From contig NZ_MDDC01000012.1 in assembly GCF_001875325.1 (NCBI RefSeq), forward strand, positions 38,520 to 102,519: a stretch of 64,000 bases of DNA, written 5' to 3'. The notes beneath the pieces were generated by a model, which was not told the DNA's origin, did no database searches, and was given only the letters and a program-made list of their open reading frames with translations. This DNA is from Neomoorella thermoacetica. Its GTDB lineage: Bacteria > Bacillota > DSM-521 > Neomoorellales > Neomoorellaceae. The position numbers and the translations under genes are program-made. Positions 57,764 through 64,000 of this stretch are shown piece after piece. Every line of letters begins with the position of its first letter. Within the stretch, counting starts at the first letter, position 1.

Positions 57764-60073
57764 ATGGACCGCGAAGAACTACTCACCCTGATGCGAGCCC
57801 GCTCCTACCGCCCCCTGACGGCGTCAGAATTGATGGTTGCCCTGGGGATAGAGGACGAAGGGGCTTTCATGGAACTCCTGTACTCCCTGGAACAGGAAGG
57901 TTATATTGTTCGAACCCGCAAGGATAAATACGGCCTGCCGGAAAAGATGGGCCTTGTCAGCGGGCGCCTCCAGGCTTCGCCCAGGGGCTACGCCTTCGTA
58001 GTTCCCCTGGAAGAGGACCGGGAGGACTTATATATCGGCGCCCTCAACATTAACGGGGCCATGCATGGCGACCTGGTTCTGGCCCGGGTTCTCCCCGGGA
58101 CTACCGGCCGTCGCCAGGAAGGGGAGATTATCCGCGTCCTGCAGCGGGTCAACAAGCGCGTGGTTGGCACCTTTGACGCTACCCGAAATCTGGATTTTGT
58201 CATTCCCGACGACGCCCGGCTGCACCAGGATATCATTATCCCTGCCGGGGCTTCCCTGGAGGCCAGGGACAGGGATAAAGTGGTGGTGGAAATCACCCGC
58301 TGGCCCGAGGCCCGGCGCAGTCCCGAGGGGCGGGTGATCCAGGTCCTGGGGCAAACGGGTGCGCCCGGGGTTGATGTTTTAAGCATTATTAAGAAATATG
58401 GCCTGGAAACAGAATTCCCCCCGGAGGTGCTCCGGGAAGCGGAAGAGATACCGGGGGATCTCAATCCCGGGGAATTGGCCAGGCGTCGCGACCTCCGGGA
58501 TTGGCGCCTGGTTACCATCGACGGCGCCGACGCCCGCGATCTGGACGACGCCGTGTCCCTGGAACGCCGGCCCGACGGCAGCTACCTGCTGGGGGTACAT
58601 ATTGCCGATGTGAGTTTCTACGTTCGGGAGGGCAGGCCCCTGGACCGGGAGGCCTTCAACCGGGGTACCAGTGTCTACTTTGTCGACCGGGTCATTCCCA
58701 TGTTGCCCACCCGGTTATCCAATGATATCTGTTCCCTGAACGCCGGTGAGGATCGCCTGGCCATGACAGCCCTGATCACCATTTCGCCGGCGGGTACCGT
58801 CAAGGACTATGAGCTTTTCCCCTCAGTTATCCGGGTCCGGGAGCGAATGACCTACGATGACGTCCGGCGTATCCTGGAGGACAAGGACCCTGAACTCATG
58901 GAACGGTACCGGGAACTGGTGCCGGACTTCCAGCTCATGGCCCGGCTGGCGGCCATTTTACGCCGCCGGCGCCGGCGGCGGGGAGCCATTGACTTTAATT
59001 TCCCGGAGGCCAAAGTAAAGCTGGATGATCAGGGGCTACCGGTAGCCATTATCCCGCGCCAGCGATCGGTGGCCGAAGGGATCATCGAGGAATTTATGAT
59101 CGTCGCCAATGAAGTGGTGGCCCGCCACCTATACGAACTGGCGGTGCCGGCCGTTTACCGGGTGCACGAGGAGCCGGCTCCGGATAAGCTGGAGGCCTTG
59201 AACACATTCCTGGCCTATTTCGGCCTGCACATCAAACCCAACCGTGAAGGCCGGGTACGGCCCCGGGCCTTCCAGGAGATCCTGGCCGCCGTCAAGGGAA
59301 GGCCGGAAGAACGGGTAATCAGTACTGTCATGCTGCGTTCCATGATGCATGCCCGCTATGCCGGCGATTGCCTGGGGCACTTCGGCCTGGCCTCTCCCTA
59401 CTACTGCCACTTTACCTCGCCCATCCGCCGCTACCCGGACCTGGTCGTCCACCGCATTCTGCGGGAGACCTGGTCCCCCGCGGGTTTATCGGCGGAGCGG
59501 ATGGCCCAGCTCGACGCCTTCGTAGCCCTGACAGCCGCCCGGGCTTCGGAGAGGGAAAAGCTGGCCGAGGAGGCTGAGCGGGAATCCCTGGACATGAAAA
59601 AGGTCCAGTATATGGAGCGCCATGTGGGGGCGACCTTTGCCGGTGTTATCAGCGGCGTGGTGCCCTATGGTTTCTTTGTGGAGCTGGAGAATACCGTCGA
59701 GGGGCTGGTCCATGTTTCGACCCTCACGGATGACTATTACCATTACCAGGAAGACCAGCTGGCCCTGGTGGGAGAGCATACCGGCAAGTCCTTTCGCATC
59801 GGCCAGCCGGTTACCGTACTGGTGACCAAGGTAAGCGTCGACGCCCGCCAGGTGGACTTTGAGCTGGTGAAGCCCGAGGAGGAGAAAACCGGCCCGGTCG
59901 GGGGGGCCGGGGCGAATGTAAAGAGGCACCCGGTCAAAGCCCGGGAAAGGGAAGCCGGGCCAGGCGGGGGTAAAGCCCGGAAAAAGGCGAAGACCGCGGC
60001 CGGCCGCAAAACGGGGTCGAAGGGGAAGGGTAAAGCGAGGGTCGGGCGGAATAAAGGTACCCGGCGACGTTAA
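57764..60073 (+). CDS. rnr: Ribonuclease R
   Basis: The product is 769 residues from ATG 57764 behind GAAGGAAGG. There is an N-terminal winged helix and cold-shock OB domains. The RNB catalytic domain has the acidic cluster GADARDLDDAVSLE near residue 255. An S1 domain (GVISGVVPYGFFVELENT) and a very basic Lys/Gly/Arg tail of about 60 residues follow. RNase R is a processive 3'-5' exonuclease and works with SmpB-tmRNA in ribosome rescue. smpB and ssrA follow within 1 kb, a known functional cluster. Confidence 0.96.
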   Translation: MDREELLTLMRARSYRPLTASELMVALGIEDEGAFMELLYSLEQEGYIVRTRKDKYGLPEKMGLVSGRLQASPRGYAFVVPLEEDREDLYIGALNINGAMHGDLVLARVLPGTTGRRQEGEIIRVLQRVNKRVVGTFDATRNLDFVIPDDARLHQDIIIPAGASLEARDRDKVVVEITRWPEARRSPEGRVIQVLGQTGAPGVDVLSIIKKYGLETEFPPEVLREAEEIPGDLNPGELARRRDLRDWRLVTIDGADARDLDDAVSLERRPDGSYLLGVHIADVSFYVREGRPLDREAFNRGTSVYFVDRVIPMLPTRLSNDICSLNAGEDRLAMTALITISPAGTVKDYELFPSVIRVRERMTYDDVRRILEDKDPELMERYRELVPDFQLMARLAAILRRRRRRRGAIDFNFPEAKVKLDDQGLPVAIIPRQRSVAEGIIEEFMIVANEVVARHLYELAVPAVYRVHEEPAPDKLEALNTFLAYFGLHIKPNREGRVRPRAFQEILAAVKGRPEERVISTVMLRSMMHARYAGDCLGHFGLASPYYCHFTSPIRRYPDLVVHRILRETWSPAGLSAERMAQLDAFVALTAARASEREKLAEEAERESLDMKKVQYMERHVGATFAGVISGVVPYGFFVELENTVEGLVHVSTLTDDYYHYQEDQLALVGEHTGKSFRIGQPVTVLVTKVSVDARQVDFELVKPEEEKTGPVGGAGANVKRHPVKAREREAGPGGGKARKKAKTAAGRKTGSKGKGKARVGRNKGTRRR

Positions 60074-60119
60074 TAATATTTATGGCGGCGCGCTAAACCC
60101 AACGAAGGAGGCCAGCAGG

Positions 60120-60386
60120 ATGCACCAGCGAGTAGCGGTAGAGAGGGACCTGAGTGCCATTGGCGATCACCTGGCCGAAAACGGCTTGCAGGTAGAGCGA
60201 CTTGATTTAACGGATATGACGCCGGAACGGCTGCAGGGCTACGGGGCCGTTGTCGTCAGCGGCCAGACAACCAACTTTATGGGCATGGAAGACCTGAAGG
60301 CCCGGCTGCCGGTTATCGAGGCTGCAGGCAAGACGGCCGAGGAGATCACTTCCATGGTCAAAGAACGCCTGCAACTGCAACTTTAG
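60120..60386 (+). CDS. UPF0180 (YkuS-like) small protein
   Basis: This is an 88-residue protein from ATG 60120 behind GAAGGAGG. The VERDLSAIGDHLAENGLQVE start and VVVSGQTTNFMGMED segment match UPF0180/YkuS. The function is unknown; the central VVVSG strand suggests an alpha/beta fold. It lies between rnr and smpB. Confidence 0.85.
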   Translation: MHQRVAVERDLSAIGDHLAENGLQVERLDLTDMTPERLQGYGAVVVSGQTTNFMGMEDLKARLPVIEAAGKTAEEITSMVKERLQLQL

Positions 60387-60406
60387 GCAGGAACTGGAGC
60401 TACCCC

Positions 60407-60437
60407 TTGACGTTACCCCTCTCTCCCGTGTTATAAT
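60407..60437 (+). promoter_or_regulatory. Promoter of smpB
   Basis: TTGACG (60407-60412) and TATAAT (60432-60437) with a 19-base spacer form one of the best sigma-A-type matches in the window. Confidence 0.7.
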
Positions 60438-60467
60438 AAATCAGGCGGGAGAGCAGGAGTGACGTAT

Positions 60468-60935
60468 ATGGGCCGCCAGGTAAAGGTCGTGACGGACAAT
60501 CGCCGTGCCCGCCACGATTATTTTATTGAAGAAACCTTCGAAGCGGGCATCGCCCTCACCGGTACCGAGGTTAAATCCCTGCGCAACGGCAGGGCAAATA
60601 TCAAAGATAGCTACGCGCGGGTAGAAAACGGCGAACTAATTCTCCACGATATGCATATCAGTCCCTATGAGCAGGGCAACCGCTTCAACCACGAACCGCG
60701 CCGGCCGCGGCGCTTGCTCATGCACCGTTATGAGATCCAGCGCCTCTACGGCAAGGTACGGGAAAAGGGCTTGACCCTGATCCCGCTGAAGGTGTATTTT
60801 AATGAGCGCGGCCGGGCCAAGGTGGAACTGGCCCTGGTCAAGGGTAAACGGCTTTATGACAAGCGGGAAGATATTGCCGCCCGGGATGCCCAGCGGGAAA
60901 TAGCCAGGGCTTTACGCGAAAGGCAAAAAGTATAA
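60468..60935 (+). CDS. smpB: SsrA-binding protein SmpB
   Basis: The product is 155 residues from ATG 60468, with AGGAG 9 bases upstream; the in-frame GTG 60459 is too close to that site. Motifs are [38 protein letters not shown] and the basic tail [18 protein letters not shown]. SmpB binds tmRNA and places it in the A site of stalled ribosomes. ssrA begins 3 bp downstream. Confidence 0.97.
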   Translation: MGRQVKVVTDNRRARHDYFIEETFEAGIALTGTEVKSLRNGRANIKDSYARVENGELILHDMHISPYEQGNRFNHEPRRPRRLLMHRYEIQRLYGKVREKGLTLIPLKVYFNERGRAKVELALVKGKRLYDKREDIAARDAQREIARALRERQKV

Positions 60936-60938
60936 CCT

Positions 60939-61296
60939 GGGGGCGTAATGGTTTCGACGGGGGTAGCATTGGCAGTAGTAGCCAGGCGAGATCCCACCGG
61001 CTCGTTAAACGGTGGAACGGCTATTAAGTGCCGACGATAATTTAGCTCTGGCTGCTTAATTAAAAAGTAGCCCATCCGCCTGGTCCCGGCCTGCGGGGAC
61101 CAGTACCGGGTGTCATATCTAGCAGGCTACCGGCAAGGCCCCGGCCCGGGGGCCTGAAGGGAATCTCAAGCGGGCTGGCCCGAGGGTATCCGGTTTCCGG
61201 GAGACCCGACGGCGAGATTGAAAACGGAAACTATCCTGGTAGAAGCTACTGTGGATGTACCTTCGGACGGGGGTTCGACTCCCCCCGCCTCCACCA
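60939..61296 (+). ncRNA. ssrA: Transfer-messenger RNA (tmRNA)
   Basis: The 5' end GGGGGCGTAATGGTTTCGAC and the 3' end TTCGACTCCCCCCGCCTCCACCA (in part) form the tRNA-like domain. The acceptor stem GGGGGCG pairs with CGCCTCC, and CCA is encoded. The tag reading frame GCC GAC GAT AAT TTA GCT ... TAA gives ADDNLALAA, added after the tRNA-borne alanine. Pseudoknot-type GC helices fill the rest. The RNA rescues stalled ribosomes with SmpB. Its 3' end is also an integration site (next features). Confidence 0.96.
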
Positions 61297-61302
61297 TCTG
61301 AA
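61285..61302 (+). repeat. attL-like 18-bp repeat at the ssrA 3' end
   Basis: CCGCCTCCACCATCTGAA comprises the last 12 bases of tmRNA and six flanking bases. It is identical to 63202-63219. Confidence 0.85.
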
Positions 61303-61313
61303 TCTACAGACAC

Positions 61314-61679
61314 CTAGAAGGTGACTTCAATGGTGTCTTTTTTGACCACTTTGGCCTTAGACTTCCCTCCGGCATTTTGCCGTTTATTTCTATTCATTCT
61401 TTCTTGTACCCGGTTAAACAGTTCCTTGGAGATAATAGCAGGATAGCCTCTTCTAGTACGATTATTTCGTTAGGGTCTTTTGAGAGGTGATTATTACAAC
61501 TACCATCCGGAAACTTGCCGGCGGCCCAATTGAAGATGTAGGTCCCTGCATATTTTAGATTGCGGAGTAAATCATGCAGGGAATTGCTGGGCGTACTCCA
61601 GGATGGCCCGGATCTGGGCGGTGATGCTTTCTTCGCGCTGGTTGTCAGATGAAAATCTTGCATATGCTAATGCTTTCAT
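61314..61679 (-). pseudogene. Decayed serine site-specific recombinase
   Basis: ATG 61679 starts MKALAYARFSSDNQREESIT..., the N-terminal catalytic motif of serine recombinases (YARFSSDNQ with the active Ser), and stops at 61572. A second frame gives LHDLLRNLKYAGTYIFNWAA, the recombinase-domain motif. After another shift, PAIISKELFNRVQERMN leads to a stop at 61314-61316. Most of the middle is deleted and two frame breaks remain. It is the likely former integrase of the element. Confidence 0.78.
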
Positions 61680-61813
61680 CGTCTTAATAGCTCCTATATA
61701 TCTTGACTATATAGATAATATCTGATTATACTATAACTGCGGAGCTGAACCAGCCTTCATTAATGCTGGTGTAGGTTCTGCCAATTGCCCGCTATTTAGC
61801 GGGTTTTAATTTT

Positions 61814-62608
61814 TTAGGGACGTATTATGCCCATATTTCTAGGATCTTTTGTCGTTGCTTCTGTCAATAATATCGGTTTTAAGAATGAGAACAAGTTTTG
61901 GGCATTAAATTTTTTATAAGATCCTTTGGGATTCTCTTGCCTATACAATGCATGGGCCATCATGTCTGCAGCCTGTATAAAAAAGCTATGGTGCGATGCT
62001 CGATGAAAAGGATCTTCAATTATGCTAACGAGCGGATTATTATACCAGCCATCACTATATTTGCTAGCAGTGGGATTATGGCGTCTTAACTTCCTGGTAA
62101 GACTTCGTAGAACAATTTCGTTTCCATCATCAGGGATAACTATCCCCCAACTATTATCCTCTTGGTGCTTTATATAAGTATGGAATCTTTCTAACAGATT
62201 ACGCCAACAGATGCTTAACCACTTTTCGGGGATTATTCGAGTATTTTTTTTGTCAAGGTATAATGAAATGACCTTGCCAGTTTGAAAGACATCAGGCATT
62301 CTTTTCATAAAGTCCCTATAAAGTTGGATACGTGTTTTCCTATATTGTAGCTTTTTGTTACGAAAATTTCTGTGACCTCTAGGATTAAATAAATAGGAGC
62401 CTTTTAATTCTTGATGTAAAGGGAAAGAATAGTCTTTCTTAAGGTCTTTACGCAAGGAATTCATCCTGTCTAAAGTAGCCAACCAATCATCAGCGGGCAC
62501 TATTATACCTATTAATGCATAATAGGAAGTTGCACCCTGGGGTTGTTCTGGATTGGGCTCTCCAGTATCCCCTGATTCATCTACATACATTAAGTAGACT
62601 TTGCCCAT
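61814..62608 (-). CDS. DUF3800 protein
   Basis: The product is 264 residues. The N-terminal YVDESGDTGEPN and the C-terminal SHHSFFIQAADMMAHALY are the signature acidic motifs of DUF3800, which has a predicted RNase H-like fold. The family is frequent on mobile elements and in defence-rich regions, with unproven function. The frame is intact, with AGGAG before the ATG at 62608. The gene is markedly AT-rich, unlike the surrounding chromosome, which supports foreign origin. Confidence 0.85.
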   Translation of the reverse strand: MGKVYLMYVDESGDTGEPNPEQPQGATSYYALIGIIVPADDWLATLDRMNSLRKDLKKDYSFPLHQELKGSYLFNPRGHRNFRNKKLQYRKTRIQLYRDFMKRMPDVFQTGKVISLYLDKKNTRIIPEKWLSICWRNLLERFHTYIKHQEDNSWGIVIPDDGNEIVLRSLTRKLRRHNPTASKYSDGWYNNPLVSIIEDPFHRASHHSFFIQAADMMAHALYRQENPKGSYKKFNAQNLFSFLKPILLTEATTKDPRNMGIIRP

Positions 62609-62629
62609 TAAATTTCTCCTCCCATCTTT

Positions 62630-62716
62630 TTAAGCCTCAAACCCCGCCGCCACTTTCCTCACAAACAAATCAGCATCCTGTTTAATATCTTCGAGATGCT
62701 GGCCGTCAACTCCTCT
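62630..62716 (-). pseudogene. Short C-terminal fragment upstream of the DUF3800 gene
   Basis: On the minus strand a start-less frame reads GVDGQHLEDIKQDADLFVRK and a few more residues, then a TAA at 62630-62632. It looks like the tail of a protein lost by deletion; the family is not recognised. The remaining stretch to 63200 holds no convincing gene, only AT-rich sequence and a terminator. Confidence 0.35.
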
Positions 62717-63049
62717 CTATATATCCTTTTTGGCAGGGCTTCGATGATATGGTACATTTTGTTGAACAATACTTTCTCCAAATTGCCGAACATTAGATTG
62801 ATTCTACACAAAATGAGCCTGGGGACGCCAGTATACTTTCTTCGTATTAGTTGTTTGGATGGAAAAAAGGCGTGGGCTACTGCTTTTATTGATGATTAAC
62901 TCACTATACCCAACAAAATGAAAAAATAAACGTTACTATTACTAGTATATCACGATCAGCAGGACTTCCCCCTCCCACGCCGAACTATATCCCTCGTCGA
63001 CGGGAGCCCACCTCCCGGCATGTCTACGTTTTATCCACTTTTCCACTTA

Positions 63050-63079
63050 TCCCCGGTCCAGAGCGGACCGGGGGTTTAT
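63050..63079 (+). terminator. Terminator-like hairpin within the element
   Basis: CCCCGGTCC / GGACCGGGG with an AGAGC loop is followed by GTTTATTATAT. Confidence 0.6.
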
Positions 63080-63201
63080 TATATCGTTGACTTTCAACTA
63101 AAAGATGCAATATATTATTTTGTAGCGGGAGATTGCTCGGTTAGCTGAGGCTGGCCTTTATAGACTTCCTCCCTTTTGGGCAGGGATATGATACTAAGAG
63201 G

Positions 63202-63219
63202 CCGCCTCCACCATCTGAA
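63202..63219 (+). repeat. attR-like 18-bp repeat
   Basis: CCGCCTCCACCATCTGAA is the second copy of the ssrA 3' end, without any tmRNA sequence before it. Confidence 0.85.
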
Positions 63220-63291
63220 ACGACTATTTTTAGGCGCCTTACTAGGGCTATCACAGGGCAATGAGCTTCTCAACGTAGGATTGGATAAACC

Positions 63292-63340
63292 CTTAAAAAA
63301 CCCGCGGGTCTCCCCAAGGAAGACCCGCGGGTTTTTTAAG
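63292..63340. terminator. 20-bp bidirectional terminator
   Basis: A perfect 20-bp stem (63292-63311 with 63321-63340) ends in A and T runs on both sides, with a 9-nt loop. It separates the ssrA element from the IS3-type element. Confidence 0.88.
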
Positions 63341-63456
63341 CAAATGTTCCCTGGCAAGCTCTGTCGCTAAGAGCGGGGTTTTCCTTTGTGACCCTCCCCC
63401 GATTTGTAGGACACAGAGTTAAGAGTGTATCATCAGAGCAAGGAGGCGTTGTGTCC

Positions 63457-63762
63457 ATGGGGGATTCCAGACGAACATATGATGAAGAATTCAAGCGAAA
63501 TGCCGTCGAACTATGCCGCACCAGCGGCAAAACTACCAGCCAGATTGCCCGGGACCTGGGGATCAACAGTAGCATGCTCAACAGGTGGCGAAGAGAGCAG
63601 GTAAAGTATGGAGAACGCGCCTTTCCCGGTATAGGAAAGCAGATGCGCGGTACCGATCTTGAAGAGGAAAACCGCCGCCTGAAAAAAGAGCTGGCGATAG
63701 CCCAGGAGGAACGGGATATCTTAAAAAAAGCTGTAGCCATCTTCTCCAAAATGCCGAAATGA
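63457..63762 (+). CDS. IS3-family transposase OrfA
   Basis: The product is about 101 residues. ATG 63457 lies 10 bases after AGGAGG; GTG 63451 is possible. It has a helix-turn-helix ([39 protein letters not shown]) and a leucine-zipper tail ([20 protein letters not shown]). The stop overlaps the start of OrfB as ATGA. An A7 run at 63723-63729 is a -1 slippery site that would make the OrfAB fusion transposase. Confidence 0.9.
   Translation: MGDSRRTYDEEFKRNAVELCRTSGKTTSQIARDLGINSSMLNRWRREQVKYGERAFPGIGKQMRGTDLEEENRRLKKELAIAQEERDILKKAVAIFSKMPK
63723..63730 (+). promoter_or_regulatory. -1 frameshift site of the IS3-family element
   Basis: AAAAAAAG near the end of OrfA (...TTA AAA AAA GCT...) is followed by an open -1 frame leading into OrfB, the standard IS3 recoding arrangement. 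Confidence 0.7.
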
Positions 63763-64000
63763 AGTATCGGTTTATCCGGGAGCACACGGGAACTTTCCGT
63801 GTCGAGACGATGTGCCGAGTTTTAAAGGTGTCCCGAACAGGATATTACCGCTGGCTAAAAAGGCCTGTAAGCCAACGCCGGAGCCAGGATGAAATTATCA
63901 AAGAAAATATTTTGAATATCTACAACAAGAGCCGTAAAACGTATGGCAGTCCCCGTATACAAAAGCAGCTGGGCAGGGAGGGTATCCACTGCAGCAAAAA
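63759..64000 (+). CDS. IS3-family transposase OrfB, 5' part
   Basis: The frame starts at ATG 63759 ([20 protein letters not shown]...) and runs off the window. Visible motifs are [18 protein letters not shown] and [18 protein letters not shown], the N-terminal HTH_21-type region of IS3 integrase-like transposases. The DDE catalytic core lies beyond the window. Confidence 0.9.
   Translation, partial: MKYRFIREHTGTFRVETMCRVLKVSRTGYYRWLKRPVSQRRSQDEIIKENILNIYNKSRKTYGSPRIQKQLGREGIHCSK

Larger units (their letters stand above)
61285..63219. mobile_element. Remnant of an ssrA-integrated element
   Basis: An 18-bp direct repeat brackets 1.9 kb that starts exactly at the tmRNA 3' end. A decayed serine recombinase ends 12 bp from the first repeat, the classical integrase position. 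The interior is lower in GC and holds a DUF3800 gene and small fragments. The layout supports a shrunken integrative element; it is immobile unless a recombinase acts in trans. Confidence 0.75.

Noticed and set aside
61119..61313. Minus-strand frame across the tmRNA 3' half
   Set aside because: It lies within the structured tmRNA and shows no protein motif.
62696..62899. 67-codon plus-strand frame
   Set aside because: No ribosome binding site, no recognisable motif, and AT-rich composition makes a chance frame likely.
63030..63055. DnaA-box-like TTATCCAC repeats near 63040
   Set aside because: Only two imperfect boxes occur, with no AT-rich unwinding region or replication gene nearby; not an origin.

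Overview
The window reads as chromosome of a high-GC, Gram-positive, thermophilic Firmicute, most probably a Moorella (M. thermoacetica or a close relative). This rests on gene order and protein character (secA-prfB, ftsE-ftsX-M23-S41, uvrB/uvrA/uvrC-rapZ-yvcK-whiA-rpoN-gapA-pgk-tpiA-gpmI-eno, secG-rnr-smpB-ssrA) and on frequent TTG/GTG starts. The species is an inference; no database search was possible.

Layout. 1-11.8 kb is housekeeping: the end of an unrecognised gene, secA, prfB with its programmed +1 frameshift, a radical SAM protein, a helix-turn-helix protein, an ABC1/UbiB kinase-like protein, a two-cluster ferredoxin, a YitT-family membrane protein and a split transketolase. 11.9-23.9 kb is an accessory cell-surface locus: a XRE regulator with operator-like repeats, a 5'-truncated surface-protein fragment, an Ig-like secreted protein broken by a perfect 10-bp tandem duplication, an intact protein with three SLH domains, remnants of an Rpn-type nuclease and of a group II intron, then on the minus strand a six-repeat secreted protein split by one extra A and a frameshifted downstream partner, and finally a subtilisin-like protease. 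24.0-24.8 kb holds an AT-rich DUF4160/DUF2442 pair.

25-29.6 kb carries ftsE, ftsX, a coiled-coil M23 peptidase, a C-terminal processing protease and an isochorismatase-family hydrolase. 29.8-40.8 kb is a DNA-repair island: uvrB, a large fusion of an EndoQ-like PHP nuclease domain to a UvrD-type helicase, uvrA and uvrC. 40.8-46.6 kb has a Cof-type HAD phosphatase, rapZ, yvcK, whiA and rpoN. 46.8-53.1 kb is the lower glycolytic set gapA-pgk-tpiA-gpmI-eno without an adjacent cggR. CorA, a DUF72 protein, a metallo-beta-lactamase-fold hydrolase, secG, an HD-domain protein, RNase R, a UPF0180 protein, smpB and ssrA (tmRNA) follow.

The 3' end of ssrA is an attachment site. An 18-bp sequence spanning the tmRNA 3' end recurs at 63202-63219, bracketing a roughly 1.9-kb element with a decayed serine recombinase next to ssrA and a DUF3800 gene. 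The window ends inside an IS3-family element.

The most unusual items are the EndoQ-UvrD fusion inside the UvrABC cluster, the ssrA-integrated remnant, and the surface locus. Three separate surface genes there each carry one frame break, two of them at repeat-type sites that could revert, while the neighbouring housekeeping genes appear intact.
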